DNA of 64,000 bases from Usitatibacter palustris (GCF_013003985.1 NZ_CP053073.1:930001-994000), one strand, 5' to 3'. Positions 26,678-35,837 are shown, numbered from the stretch's first letter. The notes: generated by a model from the letters alone, not told the origin. Translations and numbers: made by a program.

Positions 26678-29139
26678 TCCCGGTGGGCAAGAGGGGCCTG
26701 ACGAGCGCCGAGGCCGCGACCCGCCTCGCCGCCGACGGCCCGAACGCGCTGCCCACGCGCGAAAGCCGCGGCCTCATCGCGTTCACCTTCCAGGTGATGC
26801 GCGAACCCACGTTCGTGCTCCTCGTCTCCGCGGCCCTCGTGTACCTCGTGCTCGGCGACCTGCGCGAGGCGCTCGTGCTCGCGGCCTCCGTGCTCGTGAT
26901 CGTCGCCATCACGGTGGTGCAGGAGCGGCGCACGGAACGCGCGCTCGAGGCGCTGCGCGACCTCTCCAGCCCGCGTGCGCTGGTCATTCGCGACGGGCGC
27001 GAGCAGCGCATCGCCGGCGCGCAGGTCGTGCGCGGCGACCTGCTCATGCTGCGCGAGGGCGATCGCGTCCCCGCCGACGCGCGGCTCATCGAGGCCAACG
27101 ACTTCATGGTCGACGAGTCGCTCCTCACCGGCGAGGCCGTGCCCGTGGCCAAGCGCGCGCATCCGCACGAAGGGCTGGAGGTGCAGGCGTTCTCCGGCAC
27201 GCTGGTCGTGCGTGGGACGGCGCTCGGAGAAGTCGTCGCCACCGGTCCGCGCTCGGAGCTTGGTCGAATCGGCAGTCTCCTCCATGGCCGCGAGTCGCCG
27301 CGCACGGCGCTCGAGGTCGAGACCGCGCGCGTGGTGCGCCTGATCGCGATCGGGGCGCTCGTCCTGTGTGTCCTCATGGCGGTGATCTTCACGGCGATGC
27401 GCGGCGACGCGCTGGGCGGCGTGCTCGCGGGTCTCACGCTCGCGATGGCGCTGCTGCCCGAGGAGTTTCCGGTCGTGCTCACCGTGTTCCTCGCCCTGGG
27501 CGCGTGGCGCATCTCGCGCCACGGCGTGCTCACGCGGCGCATGCCGGCGATCGAGACGCTGGGTGCCGCCACGGTGCTGTGCTGCGACAAGACCGGCACG
27601 CTGACCGAGAACCGCATGACGGTGGTCGAGACCTGGCGCGAGGGCCGGTGGCGAACGACGGCCGATCGGGACGCGGACGACGCCGCGCTGTTGCGAGCCG
27701 CCGCGCTCGCCTGCGAGCCCTCGCCGTTCGATCCGATGGAGCGCGCGATCCACGTGACGGCGCCCGGCGCGCACGAGCGCGCGGGCGTGCTCGAACGGCG
27801 CTATCCGCTCGCCGAAGGATTCCTCGCCGTGTGCCACGCCTGGCTTCCGGTGGAAGGCGACGCGCATGCCGCGATCAAGGGCGCGCCCGAGACGGTGCTG
27901 GACCTGTGCGCGCTCGAACCCGCGGCGCGCGCGGCGGCCTCGGCCGCCGCGGAGCGGGCGGCCGCGCGTGGGTTGCGCCTGCTGGGCGTGGCGGCCGCGC
28001 CCTGGACGCATGCCCCCTGGCCCGCCGCCGCGAACGGATTCGCCTTCCGCTTCCTGGGGTTCGTTGCGCTCGCCGATCCGTTGCGTCCCGCGGTGCCCGG
28101 GGCGATCGCGCTTTGTCGCAAGGCGGGCATCCGCGTCGTCATGATCACCGGCGACCATCCGGCGACGGCGGCCGCGATCGCGCGGGCCGCGGGCATCGAT
28201 GCCACTCGCATCGTGACCGGCGCCGAGATCGGCGGGCTCGACGACGCGGCGCTCGCACAATGCGTGGCGGCTACACAGATCTTCGCGCGCGTGAGGCCCG
28301 AGCAGAAGCTGCGCCTCGTGGAGGCGCTGCGGCGCAACGGCGAAGTCGTGGTGATGACCGGCGACGGCGTGAACGACGCGCCCGCGCTGCGCGCCGCAGA
28401 CATCGGCATCGCCATGGGCGCGCGCGGCACCGACGTCGCGCGCGAAGCCGCGGCCCTCGTGCTGCTCGACGACGACTTCACTTCCATCGTGGGCGCGGTG
28501 CGGCTTGGTCGGCGCATCTACGACAACATCCGCTACGCGATGCGCTTCCTCGTCGCGGTGCACGTGCCGCTCGCGGGCATGTCCTTCGTGCCGCTCTTCG
28601 CCGGCTGGCCGCTGCTCGTCTTCCCGGTGCACGTGGTGTTCCTGGAGTTCGTCATCGACCCGACGTGTTCGGTGGTGTTCGAGGCCGAGCGCGGCGACGC
28701 CGGGATCATGGACCGCCCGCCGCGCCGCCGCGGCGAACGCCTCTTCACGGCGAGGATCGTCGCGGTGGGCCTGGCACTCGGCGCGAGCGTGCTCGCCGCC
28801 GTCACGGCGGTGTACGGCCTGGCACTCGCGCAGGGGCTGCCCGAGGGCGAAGCGCGCGCCCTGGGGTTCGCCGCGCTCGTGGCCGGAGACGTCGCCCTCA
28901 TCTTCGCCAACCGCTCGGGCGAGCACGGCTTCGTCGCGCGCTTCACGCGAGACAACCCGGCGCTCTGGTGGGTCGTGGGCATCACGCTCGGCGCGCTCGT
29001 GCTCTGCGTGTATGCGCCGTCCGTCGCGAGCCTCTTCCGCTTCATGCCGCCCGCGCCGGGCGCATTCGCCGTCGCGGTGGCCGCGGGCTTCGCGTCGGTG
29101 CTCTGGTACGAAGTCGTGAGGGCGGTGCGACGGAACTGA
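26674..29139 (+). CDS. P2-type cation-transporting ATPase
   Basis: 821 residues of the Ca2+/SERCA-PMCA-like P-type ATPase group. Actuator motif DESLLTGEAVPVAK; TM4 LLPEEFPVVLTVFLALGAWRIS (the PEEFP ion site, a variant of PEGLP/PEELP); phosphorylation motif CDKTGTLTENRM; KGAPE nucleotide site; TGDGVNDAPALRAADIGIAMG hinge; C-terminal membrane segments with HVVFLEFVIDPT. It is shorter than typical SERCA because the N-terminus is compact. Probably exports Ca2+ or Mn2+, with Mg2+ not excluded. It overlaps the RND gene by 4 bases (ATGA), an unusual partnership of an RND pump and a primary ion pump in one operon. Confidence 0.88.
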   Translation: MIPVGKRGLTSAEAATRLAADGPNALPTRESRGLIAFTFQVMREPTFVLLVSAALVYLVLGDLREALVLAASVLVIVAITVVQERRTERALEALRDLSSPRALVIRDGREQRIAGAQVVRGDLLMLREGDRVPADARLIEANDFMVDESLLTGEAVPVAKRAHPHEGLEVQAFSGTLVVRGTALGEVVATGPRSELGRIGSLLHGRESPRTALEVETARVVRLIAIGALVLCVLMAVIFTAMRGDALGGVLAGLTLAMALLPEEFPVVLTVFLALGAWRISRHGVLTRRMPAIETLGAATVLCCDKTGTLTENRMTVVETWREGRWRTTADRDADDAALLRAAALACEPSPFDPMERAIHVTAPGAHERAGVLERRYPLAEGFLAVCHAWLPVEGDAHAAIKGAPETVLDLCALEPAARAAASAAAERAAARGLRLLGVAAAPWTHAPWPAAANGFAFRFLGFVALADPLRPAVPGAIALCRKAGIRVVMITGDHPATAAAIARAAGIDATRIVTGAEIGGLDDAALAQCVAATQIFARVRPEQKLRLVEALRRNGEVVVMTGDGVNDAPALRAADIGIAMGARGTDVAREAAALVLLDDDFTSIVGAVRLGRRIYDNIRYAMRFLVAVHVPLAGMSFVPLFAGWPLLVFPVHVVFLEFVIDPTCSVVFEAERGDAGIMDRPPRRRGERLFTARIVAVGLALGASVLAAVTAVYGLALAQGLPEGEARALGFAALVAGDVALIFANRSGEHGFVARFTRDNPALWWVVGITLGALVLCVYAPSVASLFRFMPPAPGAFAVAVAAGFASVLWYEVVRAVRRN

Positions 29140-29160
29140 TCGGCGCGCGCCCGTTCTGGG

Positions 29161-29877
29161 CTAGATCGCCGTTCCGAACAGGGCGCCCACGCCGGCGGTG
29201 AGCGCCATCGCGAGCGCGCCCCAGAACGTGACCCGCATCGCGCCCGTCGAAACCTTCGCGCCGCCGACTCGCGCGGCGACGCCGCCCAGCGCCGCGAGGA
29301 ACACGAGCGAGGTCACCGAGACCACCGAGGCCAGGTATGCGTGGGGCACCGCCGCCGCGACCGCGAGTGGCAGCGCCGCGCCGACCGCGAAGCTCGCGGC
29401 GGAGGCGAACGCGGCCTGGAGGGGCCGCGCGGCCAGGGCTTCGGTGATGCCCAGTTCGTCGCGCGCATGCGCACCCAGCGCGTCGTGGGCCATCAACTGG
29501 TCGGCCACCTGCCGTGCGAGTTCGCGATCCAGGCCGCGGGTGACATAGATCGCCGCGAGCTCGTGGCGTTCGCCCGCGTCGTCCTCGGCGAGCTCGCTGC
29601 GCTCCAGCTCGAGGGCGGCCTGCTCGGAATCCGCCTGTGAGCGCACCGACACGTATTCGCCCGCGGCCATCGACATCGCTCCGGCGACCAGCCCGGCGAA
29701 GCCCGCGACCATCACGCTCGCATGCGTGCCGTTGGCCGCGGCCACGCCGAGCACGAGGCTCGCCGTGGAAACGATGCCGTCGTTGGCGCCGAGCACCGAG
29801 GCGCGCAGCCAGCCGATCCGATCGGTGCGGTGGTGCTCGAGATGGCGCGCGGCGCGTGCATGGAGGGAACGGGGCAT
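29161..29877 (-). CDS. VIT1/CCC1-family iron/manganese transporter
   Basis: 238 residues. N-terminal RHLEHHRTDRIGWLRASVLGANDGIVSTASLVLGV is the family hallmark; Asp and Glu in TM1 and TM2 (MSMAAGEYVSVRSQADSEQA) bind metal. The cytoplasmic three-helix domain is acidic (ALELERSELAEDDAGERHEL), and three more membrane segments follow (about residues 150-238). Eukaryotic VIT1/CCC1 load Fe2+ or Mn2+ into vacuoles; bacterial versions are thought to export or buffer Fe2+/Mn2+. Start ATG 29877. It converges with the P2-ATPase gene and is downstream of a lipoprotein gene on the same strand. Confidence 0.9.
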   Translation of the reverse strand: MPRSLHARAARHLEHHRTDRIGWLRASVLGANDGIVSTASLVLGVAAANGTHASVMVAGFAGLVAGAMSMAAGEYVSVRSQADSEQAALELERSELAEDDAGERHELAAIYVTRGLDRELARQVADQLMAHDALGAHARDELGITEALAARPLQAAFASAASFAVGAALPLAVAAAVPHAYLASVVSVTSLVFLAALGGVAARVGGAKVSTGAMRVTFWGALAMALTAGVGALFGTAI

Positions 29878-29885
29878 GGTTTGCC

Positions 29886-30461
29886 TCAAGGTGAGATGTC
29901 GGGCGGCTTGAGCTGATCGCCCCAGTTCTGCAACGGACCCAGCGGGTTCTTCGCGATCTCGTGCTCGCGCACCGACGGCTGCCCGCCGTAGAGCGTGTAC
30001 ACGATACGCCCGTCGATGACGAGCAGCAGCGCGTTGAAGCTCCACCCGGTGATCTCGGTTTCGCGCTTGAAGCGCAGCGCGTCGAGCCAGAAGTTGCCGA
30101 TGCGCTCGCGGCGCATCTTCGTCACCTTGATCGCGACGCCCGTGCATTCCTTGCCCGCCTTCAGGCAGTCGCGCAGCCCGGGATCGGCCGCCTCGAGCGC
30201 GAGCCCCCAGTTCATCGGGAAGCGCAGCACGATATCGGAATAGCTGAGCATCTCGATGTTGGGATTGGACGCGAGGCTGATCCCGTGCTCGCGCAGGTCG
30301 GCGAGCGTCGTTTGCCCGGGTTCGATCCGCTCGATCGCCGCGCGCGCTTCTTCGTAGCTGCCCCACGGGCTGTCGACCTCGCTGCTGGTCTTGGGCAGGA
30401 GCTCGGCGCATCCGGCCAGGGCGACGGCCGCGGCGAGCGCGGCCAGGGGGAGCTTTCTCAT
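29886..30461 (-). CDS. Predicted outer-membrane or periplasmic lipoprotein
   Basis: 191 residues. Lipobox in KLPLAALAAAVALAGCAELL (lipidated Cys near residue 18). The mature part has two visible parts: SYEEARAAIERIEPGQTTLADLREHGI, like the SmpA/OmlA/BamE 'PGxT..dl...G' helix-turn pattern, then a longer beta-rich portion (ERIGNFWLDALRFKRETEITGWSFNALLLVIDGRIVYTLYGGQP). So it may be a BamE-like fold protein; no firm name. ATG 30461 was chosen over a TTG 9 bases upstream because the signal peptide then has the usual Arg/Lys start. Confidence 0.78.
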   Translation of the reverse strand: MRKLPLAALAAAVALAGCAELLPKTSSEVDSPWGSYEEARAAIERIEPGQTTLADLREHGISLASNPNIEMLSYSDIVLRFPMNWGLALEAADPGLRDCLKAGKECTGVAIKVTKMRRERIGNFWLDALRFKRETEITGWSFNALLLVIDGRIVYTLYGGQPSVREHEIAKNPLGPLQNWGDQLKPPDISP

Positions 30462-30479
30462 GTCGGGCAATTACCCGGC

Positions 30480-31613
30480 CTACGGAAGGTCGAAGATGAT
30501 GCGTGCTTCGCCACCGCACGAATGCACGCAGCGATTGCGTCCGGCCTGCTTGGCGACATACATGCGCTGGTCGGCGAGATCGACCAGCGCCGAGGCAGTG
30601 GGTGTCGCGTCGGCGCGGCGCTCGGCGATGCCGATGCTCAGCGTCACGGCACGGCCGTCGGGGCGCTGCCCGGCGCCGCGTTCGCGCAAGCGATCGACCA
30701 GGCGCGTGGCCGCCTTCGCGTCGGTGTCGGGAAGCACCAGCGCGAATTCCTCGCCGCCCCAGCGCAGGACCAGGTCGGATTCGCGCACCGATTCGCGCAG
30801 CGCGCGCGCCGCCGCGGAGAGGACCTGGTCGCCCACCTCATGGCCCCACGCGTCGTTCACCGCCTTGAAGCGGTCGAGGTCGGCGAAGGCCACCGTGAGG
30901 GGCGTGCCGCTTCGCTGCGAGAGACGGAACTGCGCCTCGAGGAGCTCCGCGCCGCTTTCGCGCCGCAGGCATCCGGTGAGCGGGTCGCGCGTGGCCTGGC
31001 GGATGAGGGCCGCGAGCAATCGCACCTGGCTCATTGCCGCGAAGGTGCTGGCGCCGGTGATGAGGAAGAGCAGCCAGAAGGCGTCGAGCACGATCGCGTT
31101 GCCCACCAGCGTCGCGTCGCGCAGCGTCGTGCCGGCGAGCAGGCCGAGCGGCAGCAGCGCGAGGATGGCGCATTCGACGATCACGATGGGGAACGCGGCG
31201 ATCCCCGCCGCGATCGCGTAGGGCACGAGCGAATAGGCCGCCGCGATGCCGCGCGCGAGACCCTCGACCGATTCGGTCCGCAGGATTTCCTGCGTGGCCA
31301 CGTGGAACACCGCGGGAATGGCGAAGAGCGCGAGCAGCCGTGCGTACGCGGACGCGAGCCCCGACACGGCCCGCGGCGGCATGCCCCAGACCATCGCAAA
31401 GGCCACGACCGCGATCAGGCGGACGACGGCCAGGCGCCCGGCGAGCGCGGGGTCGAAGACGGCGTAGTCGACCGCGACCCAGGCGAGCGTGAGCCCCGCG
31501 AAGAGCAGCGCCAGGCCGCGCGCGAGTGCCACGATCGCGAGCGCACGCCGGCGCGTGAGCATTTCCGGGTGGCGGCGCGGCGAGACGAGGACGGCGAGCC
31601 GGGCGAACTTCAT
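30480..31613 (-). CDS. Membrane-bound diguanylate cyclase (GGDEF)
   Basis: 377 residues. About six hydrophobic segments occupy residues 22-190 (a 7TM/MASE-like sensor region), followed by a GGDEF domain beginning ATRDPLTGCLRRESGAELLEA. The active-site signature is RWGGEEF (about residues 283-289, a GGEEF variant normal for active enzymes), with metal-binding Asp in VAFADLDRFKAVND and ADQRMYVAKQAGRN at the end. It makes cyclic di-GMP from two GTP. An RxxD inhibitory site upstream of GGEEF is seen as RESD. The signal sensed by the membrane region is unknown. The next gene upstream in the same direction is a cyclic-nucleotide-fold protein, 12 bases away. Confidence 0.92.
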   Translation of the reverse strand: MKFARLAVLVSPRRHPEMLTRRRALAIVALARGLALLFAGLTLAWVAVDYAVFDPALAGRLAVVRLIAVVAFAMVWGMPPRAVSGLASAYARLLALFAIPAVFHVATQEILRTESVEGLARGIAAAYSLVPYAIAAGIAAFPIVIVECAILALLPLGLLAGTTLRDATLVGNAIVLDAFWLLFLITGASTFAAMSQVRLLAALIRQATRDPLTGCLRRESGAELLEAQFRLSQRSGTPLTVAFADLDRFKAVNDAWGHEVGDQVLSAAARALRESVRESDLVLRWGGEEFALVLPDTDAKAATRLVDRLRERGAGQRPDGRAVTLSIGIAERRADATPTASALVDLADQRMYVAKQAGRNRCVHSCGGEARIIFDLP

Positions 31614-31625
31614 CCCGCGACTTGC

Positions 31626-32111
31626 CTAGTACTTCCCGTGCTGCTTGGTGATGTAGTTGGTGAGCTCGACCGATTGCATCGACAGGCGCCGCTGGATCTG
31701 GTGCACGGTGCGCACGATGGCGCGCATCACGCGATAGACCACCTGGGGATGCGCTTCGAGCAGGGCCTCGAGCTTCTCGCGCTCCAGGCCGAAGACGCGC
31801 GTCGGACCGAGCGCGACGAGGGCCGCGTAGTGGGGGGTCGCGTCGAGGAAGCTCAGCTCGCCCACGAGGTCGCCCGCGGTGAGCGTGAGGAGCGTCACCG
31901 GCTCGGGGCTGCCGGCGTTGCGAATCACGCCCAGCGCGCCTTGCACGATCACGTAGAGATGGTTGTCGGACTTGCCTTCGGCCACCAGGACTTCGCCCGC
32001 GGCCAGGTCGCGAAAGGCGACCTGGCCCGCGAGGAGGTGCAGCTGCTCCTCGGAGAGCTCGGTGGCGAGCTTCGAGCCGCGGAGCGCGTGGACGAGTGCG
32101 GGTTGGGTCAT
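31626..32111 (-). CDS. Cyclic-nucleotide-binding-fold protein without DNA-binding domain
   Basis: 161 residues made of one CAP/CRP effector domain (GEVLVAEGKSDNHLYVIVQGALGVI, then GDLVGELSFLDATPHYAALVALGPTRVFGLERE) and a C-terminal helix bundle (RVMRAIVRTVHQIQRRLS). There is no helix-turn-helix, so it is not a transcription factor by itself. The phosphate-binding cassette is modified (GELSFLDATPHYAAL in place of GELAL.....RAA), so cAMP binding is doubtful. ATG 32111 is 40.5 bp from an FNR-type box. It heads the transcript that continues into the GGDEF gene, hinting at a link between low oxygen and c-di-GMP. A related protein is encoded at 44836. Confidence 0.85.
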   Translation of the reverse strand: MTQPALVHALRGSKLATELSEEQLHLLAGQVAFRDLAAGEVLVAEGKSDNHLYVIVQGALGVIRNAGSPEPVTLLTLTAGDLVGELSFLDATPHYAALVALGPTRVFGLEREKLEALLEAHPQVVYRVMRAIVRTVHQIQRRLSMQSVELTNYITKQHGKY

Positions 32112-32144
32112 GCGACCAGTGGACCACGGAACCGCGCGCGGACT

Positions 32145-32158
32145 TTGATCTGCGTCAG
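32145..32158 (-). promoter_or_regulatory. FNR-type box upstream of the CRP-fold/GGDEF genes
   Basis: On the minus strand CTGACGCAGATCAA (plus TTGATCTGCGTCAG): one perfect and one near-perfect half-site. Its centre is 40.5 bp from the ATG at 32111. It lies just beyond the 3' end of dctM (stop at 32161). Confidence 0.65.
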
Positions 32159-32160
32159 AC

Positions 32161-33450
32161 CTACCCGCCGACCATGCCCAGCGCCCGGGGGAGGACCAGC
32201 GACAGGGTGGGCCAGTACGTCACGAGCGCGAGGAACACCAGCATCGTGACGAGCCAGGGCCAGGTGGCGATGGTGAGCTCGGTGATCCCCATCTTCGCGA
32301 TGCCCGAGGCGACGTAGAGGTTGAGGCCCACCGGCGGGTGGCACATCCCGACCTCCATGTTGACCACCATGATGATGCCGAAGTGCACCGGGTCGATGCC
32401 CAGCTTGATCGCGATCGGGAACAGGATGGGGGCGAGGATCAGCACGATCGACGAGGGCTCCATGAAGTTGCCCGCGGCGAGCAGCAGGACGTTGGCGATC
32501 AGCAGGAAGCCGATCACGCCCACGCCGGTGCCGATCATCGCGTCGGCCATCGCCTGCGGGATGTTCTCGTGGGTCATGAGGAACGAGAAGAGCACCGCGT
32601 TGGTGATGATGTAGAGCAGCATCGCGCTCATGTTGGCCGAGGCGAGCAGCACCCGCGGCACGTCGCGCAGGCTGAGATCCTTGTAGATGAAGACCGCCGC
32701 GATGAACGCCCACACGGCGCTCATGGCCGCGGCCTCCGTCGGCGTGAAGAGGCCCGTGTAGATGCCGCCCATCACGATGAAGATCAGCAGCAGCCCCCAG
32801 ATCGATTCGCGCAGCGCCACCAGGCGCTCCTTCCAGCTTGCCTTGGGCTGGCGCGGGTAGTCGAACTTGCGCGCGCGGTACCAGGTGGTGAAGCCCAGCA
32901 GGAGTGCGAGCACGATCCCGGGGATGACGCCGGCGATGAAGAGCGCGCCCACCGACGTGTTGGTAGAGACCGAATACATCACCATCACGATGGACGGCGG
33001 GATGAGGATCCCCAGCGCGCCGGAAGTCGTGATCACGCCCGCGCCGAAGCGCTTGGGAAAGCCCGCCTTCACCATCGCCGGCAGCAGGATCGAGCCGATC
33101 GCGACGACGGTGGCGGGACTCGAACCGGAGACCGCGGCGAAGAGCGCGCACGCGAGCACGCCGCCCAGCCCCAGGCCGCCGTGCAGGTGGCCCACCATTG
33201 AAGTGGCGAAGCGGATCATGCGGCGCGCGACACCGCCGTGGGTGAGGAAGTTGCCCGCGAGGATGAAGAACGGGATCGCCATGATCTCGAACTTCTCGAT
33301 GCCGGTGAACAGCTTGAGTGCGACCGACTCGATGGGCACGGTGGTCATCGTGTAGAGGAACGTGAGCACCGTGAGGCCCAGCGAGATCGAGATGGGCATG
33401 CCGGTGAGCATGAGCAACAGGAGCAGCGTGAAGATGATGACGGCGCTCAT
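32161..33450 (-). CDS. dctM: TRAP transporter large permease (DctM)
   Basis: 429 residues, about 12 membrane helices; the ion-coupled permease subunit of a TRAP uptake system. The start MSAVIIFTLLLLLMLTGMPISISLGL, then FFILAGNFLTHGGVARRM, SGSSPATVVAIGSILLPAM and IPPSIVMVMYSV match DctM, with Na+-site-like Ser/Thr/Gly segments and VNMEVGMCHPPVGLNLYV near the end. Its ATG overlaps the dctQ stop (ATGA). Last gene of the six-gene overlapping run frdC-frdA-frdB-dctP-dctQ-dctM, which argues that the substrate is a C4-dicarboxylate such as fumarate or malate. Confidence 0.94.
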   Translation of the reverse strand: MSAVIIFTLLLLLMLTGMPISISLGLTVLTFLYTMTTVPIESVALKLFTGIEKFEIMAIPFFILAGNFLTHGGVARRMIRFATSMVGHLHGGLGLGGVLACALFAAVSGSSPATVVAIGSILLPAMVKAGFPKRFGAGVITTSGALGILIPPSIVMVMYSVSTNTSVGALFIAGVIPGIVLALLLGFTTWYRARKFDYPRQPKASWKERLVALRESIWGLLLIFIVMGGIYTGLFTPTEAAAMSAVWAFIAAVFIYKDLSLRDVPRVLLASANMSAMLLYIITNAVLFSFLMTHENIPQAMADAMIGTGVGVIGFLLIANVLLLAAGNFMEPSSIVLILAPILFPIAIKLGIDPVHFGIIMVVNMEVGMCHPPVGLNLYVASGIAKMGITELTIATWPWLVTMLVFLALVTYWPTLSLVLPRALGMVGG

Positions 33451-34091
33451 GCCTTTTCTCCCGGGACCGGTGGGTCGGTCTCGTCGATGCCCTCGACGTG
33501 CCCGTGGTCGTGGTGCGGGAGCTCGCCGGTGCGCACGAACCCGACGGTGGCCTCCAGGAAGCGGAAGCACATGAGGTAGGAGCCCAGCGGGACCGCCGAG
33601 TAGACGATCCACGTGGACACTTCGAGGTCGGGTGTCGTCGGCCCCGGGGGCACGTCGCCCGTGGGGAGGCCCAGGAACCGGAAGATCGCGTAGTGGGCGC
33701 CGTTCTCCCAGACGAACGTCGCGCCCAGCGTGCCGACGATCGCCGTGAAGGTGGCTCCCGCGAGCAGCCCGAAGATCACGAACCGCGCGCGATTGCGCGG
33801 GTTGAGGGCGTTGATCAGCACGTCGACGCCCACGTGGATGCCGGTGCGCACGCCGTAGGCCGCGCCGAACTTGGCCATCCACACGAACATGTAGATGCAC
33901 ACTTCCTGCGCCCAGCCGAAGTGGAGCGCGATGAGCCAGTCCTGCACGCCCGGAATCGGCATGCCGCTCAGGTAACGGTGGACCACCGCGAAGAAGATGA
34001 TCACGGTGGCCCCACCCATGAGCAGCGTGATCAGCGTCTCCTCGAGGCGGTCGAGGAGACGCATCGGCAGCGAGCGCCGCACCGCGTCCAC
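33447..34091 (-). CDS. dctQ: TRAP transporter small permease (DctQ)
   Basis: 214 residues with four membrane helices (e.g. LLMGGATVIIFFAVVHRYLSG). The DctQ signature FGWAQEVCIYMFVWMAKFGAAYGVRTGIH is in the middle, where a conserved Glu and Trp lie near the DctM contact. The C-terminal tail is long and His/Asp-rich (HHDHGHVEGIDETD), unusual for DctQ and perhaps metal-binding. GTG start at 34091, immediately after the dctP stop (34093). DctQ pairs with DctM in the membrane; length is somewhat above the usual 160-190 residues because of the tail and an inserted loop (GDVPPGPTTPDLE). Confidence 0.92.
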   Translation of the reverse strand: MDAVRRSLPMRLLDRLEETLITLLMGGATVIIFFAVVHRYLSGMPIPGVQDWLIALHFGWAQEVCIYMFVWMAKFGAAYGVRTGIHVGVDVLINALNPRNRARFVIFGLLAGATFTAIVGTLGATFVWENGAHYAIFRFLGLPTGDVPPGPTTPDLEVSTWIVYSAVPLGSYLMCFRFLEATVGFVRTGELPHHDHGHVEGIDETDPPVPGEKA

Positions 34092-34092
34092 G

Positions 34093-35094
34093 TCAGAGCT
34101 TCGTGGGGTCGAAGCCGGTTTCCTTGTAGACCGCGTCGATGGTTTCCTTGCCGATGCGCGACTCCATCTCCTTGTGCACCTTCACGGTCGCCTTCTTGAT
34201 CGCCAGGCGCTCGGCCGGCGTGGGCTTGTAGATCTGCGTGCGGCCCGATTTCGCCACGGCTTCCAGCGCCTTGTCGTTCTCGTCCTTCGCGATCCGGTTG
34301 GCATACGCGGTCGCCTCGACCATCGCCTTCTCGAGCTGGCCGCGCACGTCGGCGGGCAATCCGTCCCAGAACTTCTTGTTGGTGATGACCGCGTAGCCGA
34401 GGTAGCCGTGCTCGGTGACCGAGAGGTTCTTCTGCACCTCGTGCATCTTCTGCGTGTAGAGGTTCGAAGGCGGGTTCTCGGTGCCGTCGACCACGCCGGT
34501 CTGCAGCGCCTGGTAGACCTCGGAGAACGCCATCACCTGCGGCAGGGAGCCCAGGGCGCGCATCTGTGCCTCGAGCACCTTGGACGACTGGATGCGCATC
34601 TTGAGTCCCTTGAAGTCCTCGGGGTTGCGCAGCGGCTTGTTGGCCGAGAAGGACTTGAAGCCGTTGTCCCAGAACGCAAGTCCCTTGATGCCCTTGGGCT
34701 CGAGCTTCGCGAGGAGCTTCGCACCCAGCGGCCCCGCGGTGACCTTGTGGAGCTCGTCGTAGTTGTCGAAGATGAACGGCAGGTCGAAGACCTCGAATTC
34801 CTTGACGCCCAGCGGCCCGAACTTCGCGAGCGAAGGAGCGAGCATCTGCACCGCCCCGAGCTGCAGCGCCTCGAGCTCCTCCTTGTCCTTGTAGAGCGTC
34901 GAGTTGGCGTAGACCTCGACTTTCACCTTGCCGCCCGTGAGCTCCGCGACACGCTTGGCGAAGAACTCCGCCGCGTGGCCCTTGGGCGTGTCGATGGCCA
35001 CCACGTGGCTGAACTTGATGACGATGGGTTGCTGGGCGAAGGCCGGGAAGGCCGCGGCCAGCGCGAGCAATGCAATCGGAAGCATCTTTCTCAT
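34093..35094 (-). CDS. dctP: TRAP transporter substrate-binding protein (DctP)
   Basis: 333 residues. Signal peptide [20 protein letters not shown]. The mature protein has the DctP layout: IVIKFSHVVAIDTPKGHAAE, ELTGGKVKVEVYANSTLYKD, DLPFIFDNYDELHKV, FKGLKMRIQSSKVLEAQM (the conserved Arg that holds the substrate carboxylate), VDGTENPPSNLYTQKMHEVQ, and a helical C-terminus. It binds an organic acid in the periplasm and delivers it to DctQM. The ATG overlaps the frdB stop (ATGA). Placed with fumarate reductase, it most likely binds fumarate, malate or succinate; that specificity is inferred from context. Confidence 0.94.
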   Translation of the reverse strand: MRKMLPIALLALAAAFPAFAQQPIVIKFSHVVAIDTPKGHAAEFFAKRVAELTGGKVKVEVYANSTLYKDKEELEALQLGAVQMLAPSLAKFGPLGVKEFEVFDLPFIFDNYDELHKVTAGPLGAKLLAKLEPKGIKGLAFWDNGFKSFSANKPLRNPEDFKGLKMRIQSSKVLEAQMRALGSLPQVMAFSEVYQALQTGVVDGTENPPSNLYTQKMHEVQKNLSVTEHGYLGYAVITNKKFWDGLPADVRGQLEKAMVEATAYANRIAKDENDKALEAVAKSGRTQIYKPTPAERLAIKKATVKVHKEMESRIGKETIDAVYKETGFDPTKL

Positions 35095-35837
35095 GGTTTC
35101 TCCTGTTTCCAGCCCGTGGCCGCCATGTGGCGGCGCATGTAGGCGATCTGTGTCGAGAGGGGAAGGTTCTTGGGACACACGTCGTGGCAGGCGAGCAGCG
35201 ACATGCAGCCGAAGACGCCGTTGTCGTCGCCGATCAGTTCGTAGTAGTCCGCGTCCGTGCGCGTATCCCGCGGGTCGAGCCGGAATCGCGCGATCTTGTT
35301 CAGGCCCACGGCGCCGACGAAATCGGCGCGCATCCGGGCAGTACCGCAGCCGGCCACGCAGCAGCCGCATTCGATGCAGCGGTCGAGCTCGTAGATCTGC
35401 TCGGCGAGCCCGGCGTCCATCGGCGCTTCGATGCGCGAGATGTCCACGGCGCCGGCTTTCTCGTGCACCCAGGTCTCGAGGCGCTCGCTCATCTGGCGCA
35501 TCCACTTGCCGGTGTTCACCGACAGGTCGCCAATCAGCTCGAACACCGGGAGCGGGGCGAGCGTGGTCTCGAGCCCGAGGTTCTTCGTCACCGTGCGGCA
35601 GGCGAGCGTGGGCCGCCCGTTGATCATCATCGCGCAGCTGCCGCAGATGCCCGCGCGGCACACGAAGTCGAACTGCAGCGACGGGTCCTGGCGCTCGCGG
35701 ATCTCGTTCAACGCGATGAACAGCGTCATCCCGTCGGCTTCCTCGATCTCGTAGGTCTGCATCCGCGGGACGGAGGCGATGTCGCGCGGGTTGTAGCGCA
35801 GGATGTGGAACTTGAGCTGGCGGTTGGCCATGGTCAT
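35091..35837 (-). CDS. frdB: Fumarate reductase iron-sulfur subunit
   Basis: 248 residues. The N-terminal plant-type ferredoxin domain carries a [2Fe-2S] site in [21 protein letters not shown]. The C-terminal domain has [12 protein letters not shown] and [12 protein letters not shown], giving the [4Fe-4S] and [3Fe-4S] clusters that relay electrons from the membrane quinol subunit to FrdA. The sequence ([12 protein letters not shown]...) resembles the Wolinella-type FrdB/SdhB group. The start MTMANRQ (35837) overlaps the frdA stop as ATGA; MANRQ at 35831 is an alternative. The stop overlaps the dctP start. Confidence 0.93.
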   Translation of the reverse strand: MTMANRQLKFHILRYNPRDIASVPRMQTYEIEEADGMTLFIALNEIRERQDPSLQFDFVCRAGICGSCAMMINGRPTLACRTVTKNLGLETTLAPLPVFELIGDLSVNTGKWMRQMSERLETWVHEKAGAVDISRIEAPMDAGLAEQIYELDRCIECGCCVAGCGTARMRADFVGAVGLNKIARFRLDPRDTRTDADYYELIGDDNGVFGCMSLLACHDVCPKNLPLSTQIAYMRRHMAATGWKQEKP

